This document shows, piece by piece, positions 53,557-62,877 of a stretch of DNA of 64,000 nucleotides. The position numbers and the translations under genes are program-made. Position 1 is the stretch's first letter; each line of letters starts with the position of its first letter. Source of the DNA: Streptomyces noursei (GTDB lineage Bacteria; Actinomycetota; Actinomycetes; Streptomycetales; Streptomycetaceae). The stretch covers positions 1,364,001 through 1,428,000 of the forward strand of contig NZ_CP070326.1 of assembly GCF_016917755.1 (NCBI RefSeq), read 5' to 3'. The notes under the pieces were generated by a model, which saw only the letters and a list, made by a program, of their open reading frames with translations, ran no database searches and was not told where the DNA came from.

Positions 53557-54357
53557 GTGGGGTTCTCGGCGGGGGAAGCGGAGTGGCGGGCTCGTCTGGG
53601 CACGCTGCGGCAGGTCGTGCGCCAGGAACTGGTCTCGCGGCAGCTTGCCGCGCACCTGCCGGACCTGCCGCCGCGGCGGGTGCTGGACGTCGGTTGCGGT
53701 CAGGGCACCCAGGCCCTGCAACTGGCCCGTCGGGGGCACATGGTGACCGGGCTGGACGCCTCACCCCGGCTCCTCGACGACTTCCGCGCCGCGTTGGCCG
53801 AGGTGCCGGTGGAGGTAGGTGACCGGGTGCGGCTGGTCGAAGGGGACGCCGAGCGGTTGGCCGATCTCTTCGCGCCGTCCGGGTTCGACGTGGTGCTGTG
53901 CCAGGGCGTGTTGATGTATTTCGCGGACCCCGGCCCGCTGTTGGACGCCGTCGGGCGGGTCCTGGCGCCGGGCGGGATCGTCTCGCTGCTCGTGCGCAAC
54001 GGCGATGCCCTGGCGATGCGGCCCGGGCTGCTGGCCGACTGGGAGGACGCGGAGCAGGCGTTCGAGGGCGACTCCTACCGCAACCGGATCGGTGTGCGGG
54101 CACGTGCCGATCGGCTGGAGGAGCTTGCGGCGGCGTTGGCGCGGCGTGCGATGCCGGTGCGGCAGTGGTACGGGGTGCGGGTGTTCACCGACACCGCCGC
54201 GTCGGATGCGGCACTGCCGGACGCGGCGACGCTCGACGCCGTTCTTCGCTGCGAGGAACGTGCCGGCCGCACCGATCCCTATCGCCGGGTGGCGGCGCTG
54301 CTGCATGTGATCGCCGAGCGCCGCGAACCCGGCCATGACCCATCGGACGGACTCTAG
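53557..54357 (+). CDS. class I SAM-dependent methyltransferase
   Basis: A 266-residue Rossmann methyltransferase: motif I VLDVGCGQGTQALQLA, acidic residue in VTGLDASPRLL, motif IV region GFDVVLCQGVLMYFADP, then VLAPGGIVSLLVRN. The C-terminal half (GVRARADRLEELAAAL, QWYGVRVFTD) matches CmoM/YecO-like and small-molecule O- or N-methyltransferases. GTG 53557 has GGAGG ten bases upstream. It converges with the RamB-like regulator gene with a 16-bp gap. The substrate is unknown. Confidence 0.9.
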   Translation: MGFSAGEAEWRARLGTLRQVVRQELVSRQLAAHLPDLPPRRVLDVGCGQGTQALQLARRGHMVTGLDASPRLLDDFRAALAEVPVEVGDRVRLVEGDAERLADLFAPSGFDVVLCQGVLMYFADPGPLLDAVGRVLAPGGIVSLLVRNGDALAMRPGLLADWEDAEQAFEGDSYRNRIGVRARADRLEELAAALARRAMPVRQWYGVRVFTDTAASDAALPDAATLDAVLRCEERAGRTDPYRRVAALLHVIAERREPGHDPSDGL

Positions 54358-54373
54358 ACCCCACGGACTGTCG

Positions 54374-55771
54374 TCAGGGCGCGGGATCCGTCACCGGGTA
54401 GGGGACGAAGGTGCTGGTGTGCTGGTCGATGCGGAGTGGACGGTCGAGGGGTGGGGCGGCCCGCTGCGGGCAGTCGAGGCGTTCGCAGACCCGGCAGCCC
54501 ATGCCGATGGGGGTGGCGGCCGAGGCGTTGGTGAGGTCCAGGCCGTCGGAGTAGACCAGTCGGTGGGCGTGCCGGAGCTCGCAGCCGAGGCCGATGGCGA
54601 AGGTCTTGCCCGGTTCTCCCCAGCCGCCGCGGTGCCGGGTGACGGCCCGTGCGGTCCACAAGTAGCGCTGCCCGTCCGGCATTTCGGCGATCTGGACGTG
54701 GATGCGGCCGGGTGCGGTGAACGCTTCGTAGACGTTCCACAGCGGGCAGGTGCCGCCGGCGCGGGAGAAGTGGAATCCGGTGGCGGACTGGCGCTTCGAC
54801 ATGTTGCCGGCCCGGTCGACGCGGACGAAGGAGAAGGGCACGCCGCGCAGTCGCGGGCGTTGGAGGGTGCTGAGGCGGTGGCACACCGTCTCGTAGCCGA
54901 GGCCGTAGCGGTCGGTGAGGCGTTCGATGTCGTAGCGGACTTCCTCGGCCGCCGCGTGGAAGCCGGCGTACGGCAGGATCAGGGCCGCGGCGAAGTAGTT
55001 GGCGATGCCGATGCGGGCGAGGGCGTGGGCGGGCGAGCCGGGCGGGAAGTCCTCGGCGGCCTGGCGGTCCAGTTCGTCGTCGTAGGCCAGCAGGGCGAGC
55101 TGGGTGGCCATGCGGAAGGCGCGCTGGCCCGGGCGCAGGCGGGTGGAGAGGTGCAGGGTGCGGGTCGGCGCGTCGTAGTGGTGGAGCTGGTCGCCGGACT
55201 CGGCGGCGAGGTGGACGCGGTGGCGTTCGGTGAGGCGGGTGCTCAGGGCGCGTACGACGTCGCCGGGTCGGATGCCGATCTCCCGGGCCAGTTGCTCGGC
55301 CGCGAGGTCCGTCTCGTGCAGGTAGTTCTGACGGCGGTAGAAGAAGTCCCGGATCTCCTCGTGGGGTGAACGGGGTTGTTCCGGGGCCGTGCCACGGCCG
55401 TCGTCGAGGTGTTCGGCGAGCCGTTGGTTGCGGCGGCCGAGGTCGAGCAGGACCTGGGCGACCGCGGGCATGCGGGCGGCGAGTTCCGCCAGGTCGGCGG
55501 CGGAGACCCGGGCCTCGGCGAGTTCGCCGGCCAGCGCCTCGCGGAGGTCCGCCACCAGGCGCGTGGTGTCGCGCGCGGAGAAGAAGCCCGGGTCGACGCC
55601 GAAGGCTTCGGTCAGGCGGAGCAGGACGGGCACCGTGAGCGGGCGGGAGTCGTGCTCCATCTGGTTGAGGTAGCTCGGCGAGATGTCGAGCAGGCGGGCC
55701 AATTCCGCCTGGCTCAGCCGCCGTTCCTCGCGCAGGCGTCGCAGGCGCGCGCCCGCATACGTCTTGCTCAC
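54374..55771 (-). CDS. RamB/PrpR-type XRE transcriptional regulator of acetate/propionate metabolism
   Basis: A 465-residue regulator. N-terminal [26 protein letters not shown] and [20 protein letters not shown]. The central IrrE-like region ([40 protein letters not shown]) and C-terminal Cys-containing domain ([32 protein letters not shown]) are those of short-chain fatty acyl-CoA-responsive RamB/PrpR regulators. GTG 55771 has GGAGG eight or nine bases upstream. It is divergent from the isocitrate lyase remnant, the classical RamB target, and a prpC remnant is 7 kb away. Its local targets are both broken. Confidence 0.88.
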   Translation of the reverse strand: MSKTYAGARLRRLREERRLSQAELARLLDISPSYLNQMEHDSRPLTVPVLLRLTEAFGVDPGFFSARDTTRLVADLREALAGELAEARVSAADLAELAARMPAVAQVLLDLGRRNQRLAEHLDDGRGTAPEQPRSPHEEIRDFFYRRQNYLHETDLAAEQLAREIGIRPGDVVRALSTRLTERHRVHLAAESGDQLHHYDAPTRTLHLSTRLRPGQRAFRMATQLALLAYDDELDRQAAEDFPPGSPAHALARIGIANYFAAALILPYAGFHAAAEEVRYDIERLTDRYGLGYETVCHRLSTLQRPRLRGVPFSFVRVDRAGNMSKRQSATGFHFSRAGGTCPLWNVYEAFTAPGRIHVQIAEMPDGQRYLWTARAVTRHRGGWGEPGKTFAIGLGCELRHAHRLVYSDGLDLTNASAATPIGMGCRVCERLDCPQRAAPPLDRPLRIDQHTSTFVPYPVTDPAP

Positions 55772-56147
55772 CCGATCGCCCTCCGTGTCCGGCGTCCGCT
55801 CAGGGTACGCGATCATGTCGCCCAGGCCCCCTTCGCAACCTTGGCAAAAGGCCGGCGGAAGATTCGCAGAAGTTGGCAGGCACCCACGGTTGATGGCACT
55901 CAGTGTCAATGCCAGAGTCTCAGTGCGGCCCGCCGAACACGGCGACCACCGCCCGGAACCGGGGCTCGATACCTGCCCTGACGTCGGAGATCCCGGCACC
56001 GGCGGGGTCGTGTACCGGCACCGTTGCCCATCTCCCTCCCACCGCGTGACGGCGGGCCGCACCCCAGCCGATCGACACACAGTGCCACTCCTGTCCGTCC
56101 GGACAAGGAAGTTGGCAGTCAGTACGGACCGAGGAGTCGTGACAGTC
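55772..56147. promoter_or_regulatory. divergent ramB-like / aceA control region
   Basis: 376 bp between divergent genes. It holds repeated ttggca words (55850s: ccttggcaaaagg; agaagttggcagg; 56110s: gaagttggcagtc) that recall the TTTGCAAA-type RamB operators, and GAGGAG ahead of the aceA ATG at 56148. Confidence 0.5.
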
Positions 56148-56423
56148 ATGGCAGAGGCGAGGACGCAGGCGGCCGAGGAACTCGCACGGCGCTGGGCCAC
56201 CGATCCGCGGTGGCGGGGGGTGGAGCGCACCTACGGCGCCGACGACGTGGTCCGACTGTCCGGCAGCGTCCGCGAGGAGCACACCCTGGCCCGGCGGGGC
56301 GCGGAGCGGCTGTGGCGGCAGCTGCACGAGCGGGACTACGTCCATGCGCTCGGCGCCCTGACCGACGGGCAGGCCGTCCAGCAGGTCAAGGCGGGCAGGG
56401 GGCCGTCGCGCTGGACGGGCTGA
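56148..56423 (+). pseudogene. aceA: isocitrate lyase 5' fragment
   Basis: The first about 84 codons of isocitrate lyase: [60 protein letters not shown]. After KAG the frame leaves the family and stops at 56423. The catalytic KKCGH-type motif and about 340 residues are missing. It is joined by deletion to the end of malate synthase, showing that an aceA-aceB glyoxylate-bypass pair once stood here. Confidence 0.85.
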
Positions 56424-56695
56424 TGGAGGACGCGGCGACCGCGGAGATCGCCCGGGTGCAGATCTGGCAGTGGCTGCGGCACCGGGTGATCGACCGGGAG
56501 TCGGTGCTGCGGCTGCTCGACGACGAACTCGCCGCGCTCGGCGCCGCGTTCCCATGGGCGGCCCCGGACGAGGTGCGGGGGCTCTTCGAGCGGACGGCGC
56601 TCGCCGACGCGCTGCCGCCGTTCTTCACCTCCGACGCCTACGCCCGCCACCTCGCGCCGGGCCGCGCGGCCGGCCGCGGCGCCCACCCCGGGTAG
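56399..56695 (+). pseudogene. aceB: malate synthase 3' fragment
   Basis: From [20 protein letters not shown] on, the sequence is the C-terminal domain of malate synthase (QIWQWLRHRVIDRESVLRLL, ALADALPPFFTSDAYARHLA). It is in a different frame from the aceA fragment that it abuts. The acetyl-CoA/glyoxylate active-site barrel is absent. Confidence 0.85.
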
Positions 56696-56776
56696 CGGGA
56701 GCGAGACGCCTGGCACCACCGGGCTGAGGGGCCCGGTGGCACCCGGCGGTCGAGGGGGCCGTCGGAACCGCCAGGA

Positions 56777-56813
56777 GAGGGCGGGAAGTGCTGCTGCGGC
56801 GCTTCCCGCCCTC
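56777..56813. terminator. GC-rich hairpin between convergent transcription units
   Basis: gagggcgggaag (56777-56788) pairs perfectly with cttcccgccctc (56802-56813). It lies between the aceB remnant and the end of the kinase operon and can terminate both. Confidence 0.75.
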
Positions 56814-56886
56814 GGCCCGTCGGGGGCGCGCCCGACGCATGGCACCCCTGGTGCCGGCGCCGGCGTGCCGGCGTACCCACCGGCCG

Positions 56887-59022
56887 CTACGCCTTGGGCA
56901 GGGCAAAGCAGAAGAGCTTGCCGGACCGGCTGGCGAAGACCCGGTCGTCGACGGGGAACGACGACCAGGCGCCGGAGCCGCCGCTGACCGGGTACCGCCA
57001 GACCTGCCGGCCGGTCTCGGCGTGGAAGCCGTACAGCCCCTTGGGTCCGGCGGCGAGGAACAGCTCGCCGCCCGCGCCCAGGAACTGCAGCGTGCCGAGG
57101 CCGGCGCCGGCCGTCCAACGGGCCGCCCCGGTACGGGCGTCGACGGCGTGCAGGACCGTGTCGAGATAGCAGACGGTGGCGCCGGACCGGTCGTAGCCAC
57201 GATTTCCCCGGGCGGCGGTCCGCACGCTCCACAGGGTCTTCCCCGTCGTCGGGTCGAAGGCCGCGAGCAACCCGCTGGTGGCGCCGCTGGCGCCGGTGCC
57301 CGGGTAGCAGAACAGGATGTCGTCGTGCAGGCGCAGGGACCCTTCGTACATCATGAACTGGCTGTTCGTCGGCGGTAGTTGTGTGCTCCGGTGCCAGAGC
57401 GTCGAGCCGTCGGCCGGGTCGAGGCCCAGCAGGTTCATGTCGCCGTCGATGGCGTAGAGCACCTTGCCCTTGGCCGGCGGGTAGAGGGCGACGAGGTCCT
57501 TCGACCACAGCGGGGTCCCGGTGTCCGGGGCGAGGGCGGTGTATCCGTTGAGCGTCGCGGTGGTGGACGTCTTCCCGGCGCCGCCCCAGACGATCAGCCG
57601 GCCCGTCGGGGTGGTGCCGACCGCCGTGAGTCCGCCCTTGACCGGCGCCTGCCAGCGCACGTCACCGGTCGAGGCGTCGAGGCCCTGGAAGCGCCCGCCG
57701 TTGTCCATGGTCACGACCAGTGAGCCGCCGGCGAACTCCAGGTGCGGCGCGCCCGTTCCGGTCGGGGAAGCGGTCCACCGCTCCTTGCCGGTGCGGCCGT
57801 CGACGGCGTGGACCTTGCCGTCGGTGCGCACGGTGTAGACGCGTTGGTCGTCCGCGAGGGCGGCGGTGTTCTGGCCGCTGAGGTCCTTCCACAGGAGCGT
57901 GCCCCTGGCCCGGTCGAAGCAGGCGCCCGAGGTCTTCCCTGCGCACAGCAGCGTGGACGCAGTCACCGCCATGAGCGCCATGTCGGGCTGTGGGAGGTCG
58001 GCGGTCCAGGAGAGTTCGGGGCCGGCGGGTGTGTCGCCGTCGCGCGAGCGGAGCAGCAGGAAGGTGCCTCCGGTGGCGGCGGTCACGGCGAGCGCCGCGC
58101 CGCCGAACAGCATCCGGCGCCGGCTGACCAGGGACGTGCGCACCTCCTCGTGGAAGCTGCGCTCCGACTCGGCCACCTGGAGCTCGACCGCTCCGAGCCA
58201 GCCCGCGGTGCCGGTCGGGCGCAGCCACTGCTGCAGCTGTGCGATGGTCGGCCGGCGGGCCGGGTCCTTGTCGAGGCAGGCGGCGACGGTGCCGAGCAGG
58301 CCGTGCGGGACGCCGTCCAGCGCGGGCGCCTCATGGGTGGCGCGGTAGAGCAGGGCGTGGACCGCTCCGGTGCCGAAGGGCGGATTGCCGGTGGCGGCGT
58401 AGGCGAGCACGGCGCCCAGGGCGAACACGTCGCTCGCGGGAGTGAGTTCGGCCCCGGTGGACTGCTCGGGCGACATGAAGCCGGGCGAGCCGATGATCTG
58501 GCCCTGCGCGGTGAGCACGGTGCCGTCGACGGCCCGGCTGATGCCGAAGTCGATGACGCGGGGCCCGTCGAAGGTGAGCAGGATGTTGGACGGCTTGAGG
58601 TCGCGGTGGATCAGCCCCGCACGGTGGATGGCGGCCAGTGCCTCGGCCAGGCCCGCGCCGAGCACACGCAGGGTGGCCTCGGGCATGGGCCCGTGCGCCT
58701 CGATGGCGTCGGACAGCGCGGGGCCCGGGACGTAGGCGGTGGCCAGCCAGGGCTGCGGCCCCTCGGGGTCGGCGTCCACCACGGGCGCGGTGAAGGCGCC
58801 GCCGACGGCGCGGGCCGCGTCCACCTCGGCCTTGAAGCGCCGTCGGAAGTCGTGGTCGGCGCTCAGTTCGGAGCGGACGACCTTGACGGCGACGGCACGG
58901 CCGCTGCGCGACGCGGCCAGGTAGACGCGGCCCATGCCGCCCGCGCCGAGTTCCCGCAGCACGCGGTACGGGCCGATGTGGGTGACAGCGGTGTCGGTCG
59001 GCGTGCTGGGCGTCGTCGTCAT
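56887..59022 (-). CDS. Ser/Thr protein kinase with C-terminal PQQ-type beta-propeller
   Basis: 711 residues. Kinase domain 15-275: RELGAGGMGRVYLA (ATP loop), AVAVKVV (Lys), HRDLKPSNILL, VIDFGISRAVDG, GSPGFMSPEQ. A single membrane helix near 310-332 (MLFGGAALAVTAATGGTFLL) follows. The extracellular part (about 340-711) is a PQQ/quinoprotein-like propeller with repeated blades of the form ...G...W (DRARGTLLWKDLSG, DGRTGKERWTASPTG, DASTGDVRWQAPVKG, DPADGSTLWHRSTQ). It should sense an envelope ligand and signal inside. ATG 59022 overlaps the stop of the sister kinase (ATGA). It is a close paralogue of that gene, so local duplication is likely. Confidence 0.93.
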   Translation of the reverse strand: MTTTPSTPTDTAVTHIGPYRVLRELGAGGMGRVYLAASRSGRAVAVKVVRSELSADHDFRRRFKAEVDAARAVGGAFTAPVVDADPEGPQPWLATAYVPGPALSDAIEAHGPMPEATLRVLGAGLAEALAAIHRAGLIHRDLKPSNILLTFDGPRVIDFGISRAVDGTVLTAQGQIIGSPGFMSPEQSTGAELTPASDVFALGAVLAYAATGNPPFGTGAVHALLYRATHEAPALDGVPHGLLGTVAACLDKDPARRPTIAQLQQWLRPTGTAGWLGAVELQVAESERSFHEEVRTSLVSRRRMLFGGAALAVTAATGGTFLLLRSRDGDTPAGPELSWTADLPQPDMALMAVTASTLLCAGKTSGACFDRARGTLLWKDLSGQNTAALADDQRVYTVRTDGKVHAVDGRTGKERWTASPTGTGAPHLEFAGGSLVVTMDNGGRFQGLDASTGDVRWQAPVKGGLTAVGTTPTGRLIVWGGAGKTSTTATLNGYTALAPDTGTPLWSKDLVALYPPAKGKVLYAIDGDMNLLGLDPADGSTLWHRSTQLPPTNSQFMMYEGSLRLHDDILFCYPGTGASGATSGLLAAFDPTTGKTLWSVRTAARGNRGYDRSGATVCYLDTVLHAVDARTGAARWTAGAGLGTLQFLGAGGELFLAAGPKGLYGFHAETGRQVWRYPVSGGSGAWSSFPVDDRVFASRSGKLFCFALPKA

Positions 59023-61238
59023 CTGGGGTCGCTCCGGAAGGCGTACAGGGTGGTGTCGGATGCCGCGTAGAGGGTGGTGCCGCTGATCTGCACGCGCCAC
59101 GCGGTGGTCTTGTTCCTGGTCTCGGTGCCGGAGGCCCGGTGCGCCCAGAGGACCTTGCCGTCCGCGGCACGCAGCACGACGAAGCCCGGGGTGTCGGCGC
59201 CGAACAGGGGGTAGGCCAGCAGGGACGAGGAGACGGCGGGGCCCGGGTCGGATGCGCCGGCCGGGGCCAGGGACAGCGGGCTCGCGGTGTGCCACCGCTG
59301 CTTGCCGCTGCGGGTGTCGAGGGCGAAGACGGTGCCCTGGCCGTCGACGGCGTAGGCCGTCGTGCCCAGGACCGTGGTGGGGTTGAGGCGGGTCGGCTCG
59401 TCGACGGCGGTCCACAGCGTCCGGCCGTCGGTGGCGCGGAACGCCTGCACCTTGGTGCTGGTGACGAGCAGCGCGTTCCCGTCGGTGGTCAGGTCCGGGT
59501 AGTCGCCGGGCCGGAGCACGTCCCGGACCGTCCAGCGCACCGTGCCGGTCCGCAGGTCCAGGCCGTGGAGGGTGCCGCCGTCGTGCAGGAAGCAGGTGCG
59601 GCCGTCGGAGTGGGCGTGGAAGTCGCTGCCGGCCACCTTGCGGGACCACAGCACCTTCCCCGCGGCGAGGTCCACCGCGCAGACGCCGTAGCCCGTGTCG
59701 CTGCTGGTGCCGAGGAGGGCGACCGCACCGGTGGCCCAGAAGACGGCGTTGATCTGGGCGGGGAAGCCGCCCGCAGGCCGCTCGGTGACCGCGTGGCTGA
59801 ACTTCAGGGCGCCGTCGGCGTCCAGGCCGAGCAGATAGCCGCGGTCGCCGAGGGCCGACGCGAACAGCGTCGATCCCCGCACGCCGAGCCATTCGGGCCT
59901 GCCGCTGACGTCGGACGGCATGCGGGGCGCGGCGGTCCAGCGCTCCGCTCCGCTGGCGGCGTCGTAGCCGATCGCGGTGGTCTGGTCCCACCGTACGAGG
60001 GTGTCGCCGAGCAGCCTCAACTGTCCGTTCTGCAGCTGCCGTAGCGGGTGCGACCACTGCGGCGCCGGGCCTGCTGGCACCGTGGCGCCCGGCGCGATCG
60101 TGGCGCCCGCGGGCCGGCCCGGGGCGCCGTCGGGCTTCGGTCGCCCGCCGGCCAGGGCCGCGGTGCCGGCGGCCGCCGCGGCGGCGCCGCCGGCCAGCGC
60201 GAGCCACACGAAGTGGCGGCGGCTCGGCCGGCTCGGGGCCGCCGTCGCCTCCAGCGGGGTGAGGGGCACCGGGGGCGCGGTGACCAGGACGCCGGCGTGT
60301 GCCGCTCGCGTGGCGAGGTCCTCCCGCAGCCCCGGTACGAGCAGCGCGGCGGGGTCGGCGGTGCCGAGCGCGGTCAGCACCGCGGTGGTGGCCGGCCGGC
60401 CCGCCGGGTCCTTGTCCAGGCAGGCCGTCACCAGGGGACGCAGCGCGTCGGGTACGCCGGTGAGCTGCGGCGGGGCGTGCACGGCCCGGTAGACGACCTC
60501 GGTGGGGCTGCCGGCGCCGAAGGGGCCCTGCCCGGTGGCCGCGAAGACCAGGACGCAGCCGAGGGAGAAGACGTCGGCCGCCGGACCGGCCTCGCGGCTC
60601 GACACGATCTGCTCGGGGGCCATGAAGCCGGGCGTGCCCATGACCGTGCCCGTCCGGGTCAGCTGCGTGGCGTCCGCGGCCCGGCTGATGCCGAAGTCGA
60701 TGACGCGCGGCCCGTCTTCGGCCACCAGTACGTTCGCGGGCTTGAGGTCGCGGTGGACGACGCCGGCGGTGTGGATGGCCAGCAGCGCCTCCGCGAGGCC
60801 CGTGCCCAGTGCCCGCAGGGCCGGGTCGGGCAGCACGCCGAAGCGGCGCACCACGTCGTGCAGGGACGGTGCGGGGATGTAGGCGGTGGCCAGCCAGGGT
60901 TGGGGCGCGTCGGCGTCCGCGTCGAGCACCGGTGGGGTGAAGAAGCCGCTCACCTTGCGGGCGGCGTCCGCCTCGCGCCGGAAGCGCCCGCGGAAGTCCG
61001 GCGTCTCGGCGTACTCGGGCCGGATGACCTTCAGCGCGACCAGGCGCGAGCCCGGCGATCTGGCGAGGAAGACCCGGCCCATGCCGCCCTCGCCGAGGAG
61101 TTGGAAGACCTCGTACGGGCCGATCCGGCCGGGGTTCTGCTGCTGCGGGGCCGACGGGTGCGGCTGCGGGAGGGTGGGCTGCGGAGGCGGCTGCCGGAGC
61201 GTGGCGTCGTCGCTGCGGCCGTGCTGGGGTGTGTCCAC
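59019..61238 (-). CDS. Ser/Thr protein kinase with C-terminal PQQ-type beta-propeller (second copy)
   Basis: 739 residues. A Pro/Gln-rich N-terminal tail precedes the kinase domain (about 40-300: QLLGEGGMGRVFLA, HRDLKPANVLV, VIDFGISRAADA, GTPGFMAPEQ). A membrane helix (HFVWLALAGGAAAAAAGTAA) near 350 leads to an extracytoplasmic propeller with G..W blades (DAASGAERWTAAPR, DLAAGKVLWSRKVAG, DLRTGTVRWTVRD, DTRSGKQRWHTASP). GTG 61238. It overlaps the next kinase gene by 4 bp and lies 14 bp after the membrane-anchored protein gene, so the three are one operon. Confidence 0.93.
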   Translation of the reverse strand: MDTPQHGRSDDATLRQPPPQPTLPQPHPSAPQQQNPGRIGPYEVFQLLGEGGMGRVFLARSPGSRLVALKVIRPEYAETPDFRGRFRREADAARKVSGFFTPPVLDADADAPQPWLATAYIPAPSLHDVVRRFGVLPDPALRALGTGLAEALLAIHTAGVVHRDLKPANVLVAEDGPRVIDFGISRAADATQLTRTGTVMGTPGFMAPEQIVSSREAGPAADVFSLGCVLVFAATGQGPFGAGSPTEVVYRAVHAPPQLTGVPDALRPLVTACLDKDPAGRPATTAVLTALGTADPAALLVPGLREDLATRAAHAGVLVTAPPVPLTPLEATAAPSRPSRRHFVWLALAGGAAAAAAGTAALAGGRPKPDGAPGRPAGATIAPGATVPAGPAPQWSHPLRQLQNGQLRLLGDTLVRWDQTTAIGYDAASGAERWTAAPRMPSDVSGRPEWLGVRGSTLFASALGDRGYLLGLDADGALKFSHAVTERPAGGFPAQINAVFWATGAVALLGTSSDTGYGVCAVDLAAGKVLWSRKVAGSDFHAHSDGRTCFLHDGGTLHGLDLRTGTVRWTVRDVLRPGDYPDLTTDGNALLVTSTKVQAFRATDGRTLWTAVDEPTRLNPTTVLGTTAYAVDGQGTVFALDTRSGKQRWHTASPLSLAPAGASDPGPAVSSSLLAYPLFGADTPGFVVLRAADGKVLWAHRASGTETRNKTTAWRVQISGTTLYAASDTTLYAFRSDPR

Positions 61239-61252
61239 TGCGCGGTGGCGGG

Positions 61253-62164
61253 TCAGCTGAGCGAGCCGAGCACGTCACGGGCGGCGGCGAGGGCGGCGTC
61301 CTCTGCCTGCTGCTGGTTGGTGCCGGAGCGCCCGGGGTCGTAGGTGTAGCTCACGGTGTAGGTGGCGTTGCCCGAGCGGACGATCACCGTGGCCTCGGCC
61401 AGGCTCGTCGGAGGCTTGTCGACAGCGTGGACGACGTGGGCCTGGTCACCGAGGTCGCCGACCGGCCGGGAGTCGGTGACCTTGCGCATCTTGCCCAACG
61501 CCTTCAGCGCGGTGTTCTTGTCCATGTCGTACATGTTCTTCGCCGCCGGGCCGACCGTGAGGTTCACGTCCAGGCTCAGGTACGCGCCGCCGGAACCGAA
61601 GGGCGCCTGCCACCTCGGCATCCTGGTGATCATCGCCGCCATGGTGGCGTTGTCGAACTGCGAGGGCTTGCACTCGGTTCCGGGCGCGATACGGGCGAGG
61701 GTGGCCGCCTTGATCAGCTGGCAGCCCTCGGACACCTTGGTGTAGGTCTTCCCCTCCGACGCCCCTGCCCCCGGGTCCGGCGACGTGACGGATCCGCCGG
61801 GGGCCTGCCCTGCCGCGGTGCCGGTGCTCCCGCCCCCCGACAGGGCGAGAGCCACTCCGACGACCGCGGCCACGGCCAGCACTGCGCCGCCGCCGATCAG
61901 CCACGGCCGGGCACCGCGGGGCGGACGCCCCGCGGCCCGAGCACCATCGTGCGGCAGCGTCGACGGGGCCGGCTGCGACCAGGCCGAGGGCGCACCCGGC
62001 GCCCCGTCCGGGACCGGCGGCGGCGCCTGGCCCGGCATGGGCGGCACTGCCTGCTCCGGGGCCGGTGCCGCCGGCACCCCGGCGGGCGTCCCCTGCCGGA
62101 GGGGCTGGGTGGGGCGGTTCTCGACGTAGCCCTGGCGGGGGTCCGGCTGGGAAGTCTCACTCAC
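61253..62164 (-). CDS. membrane-anchored protein with extracytoplasmic DUF3558-like domain
   Basis: 303 residues. A Pro/Gln/Ala-rich cytoplasmic tail (1-85) leads to one helix (PWLIGGGAVLAVAAVVGVAL) and an outside domain (YTKVSEGCQLIKAATLARIA, PGTECKPSQFDN, AYLSLDVNLTVGPAAKNMYD, VRSGNATYTVSYTYDPGRSG) with two cysteines that could form a disulfide, the pattern of DUF3558-type envelope proteins. The GTG start encodes MSETSQPDPRQ. As first gene of the kinase operon, its low-complexity tail is a plausible kinase substrate and its outside domain a plausible sensor partner. Confidence 0.8.
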   Translation of the reverse strand: MSETSQPDPRQGYVENRPTQPLRQGTPAGVPAAPAPEQAVPPMPGQAPPPVPDGAPGAPSAWSQPAPSTLPHDGARAAGRPPRGARPWLIGGGAVLAVAAVVGVALALSGGGSTGTAAGQAPGGSVTSPDPGAGASEGKTYTKVSEGCQLIKAATLARIAPGTECKPSQFDNATMAAMITRMPRWQAPFGSGGAYLSLDVNLTVGPAAKNMYDMDKNTALKALGKMRKVTDSRPVGDLGDQAHVVHAVDKPPTSLAEATVIVRSGNATYTVSYTYDPGRSGTNQQQAEDAALAAARDVLGSLS

Positions 62165-62381
62165 GGGGCAACTCGCCTTTTGTGCGTTCCGATTTCGCCG
62201 CCGGGAGCGCCATGGTCAGGTCCCATGGCCCGGGCCCGGGGCGAGGGCGCCCCTACGCCCCGAGGCGACAGGGGGAAGTCTGCCGCCGGGCGATGTCATG
62301 TCGATGAAATCTCGCTGACGCGACCGACGGACCGGGTGCGGCGGGCGGCGGTCGCCCGGGGCGGGACGCCGGTGCGCCGGG

Positions 62382-62870
62382 CTACCCGGCGGTCGCCGGC
62401 ACCGCCCGCTCCCCCGGTCCCGCGTACGAGGCCAGCGGCCGGATCAGGGCGTTGTGGGCGAGTTGTTCGGTGATGTGGGCGGTCCAGCCGGTGATCCGGC
62501 TCATCACGAAGATCGGGGTGAAGGTCGGGGTGTCGAAGCCCATCAGGTGGTAGGCGAGGCCGGCGGGGTAGTCGAGGTTGGGGTGGATGCCCTTGCGGGT
62601 GAGCACGGCCTGGCGCAGGGCGGCGTGGAGCGTGGCCAGGCGGCTGGTCTCGAGGTCGGCGGCACGCGTCACGAGCCGGTCCAGGGCCGTCTGCATGAAC
62701 GGGACGCGGGAGTCGCCGTGCCGGTAGACGCGGTGGCCGAAGCCCATGATCCGGCGTTGGCGGTGAAGGTGGAGGCATTGAAGCTGTGTTCGGCGTAGAG
62801 GACGAGGGAGATCTCGAAGCAGCGGACGAGGTCCGCGTCGGGCACGGTGCCGAAGCACATGTGGAAGATT
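62382..62870 (-). pseudogene. prpC: 2-methylcitrate/citrate synthase fragment with internal deletion
   Basis: Begins inside the protein (MCFGTVPDADLVRCFEISLV, YAEHSFNASTFTA). It then changes frame at about 62770 and resumes as RIMGFGHRVYRHGDSRVPFM, RKGIHPNLDYPAGLAYHLMG, FDTPTFTPIFVMSRITGWTA to the stop at 62382. About a hundred residues between, and the whole N-terminus, are missing. The C-terminus is of the methylcitrate synthase type. It lies 7 kb from a RamB/PrpR-type regulator. Confidence 0.8.
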
Positions 62871-62877
62871 TGATACG

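Noticed and set aside
56887..61278. Single 1463-codon minus-strand frame spanning both kinase genes
   Set aside because: Only its last 711 codons are real (second kinase). The preceding part is out of frame with the first kinase, whose own frame has all the kinase and propeller motifs.
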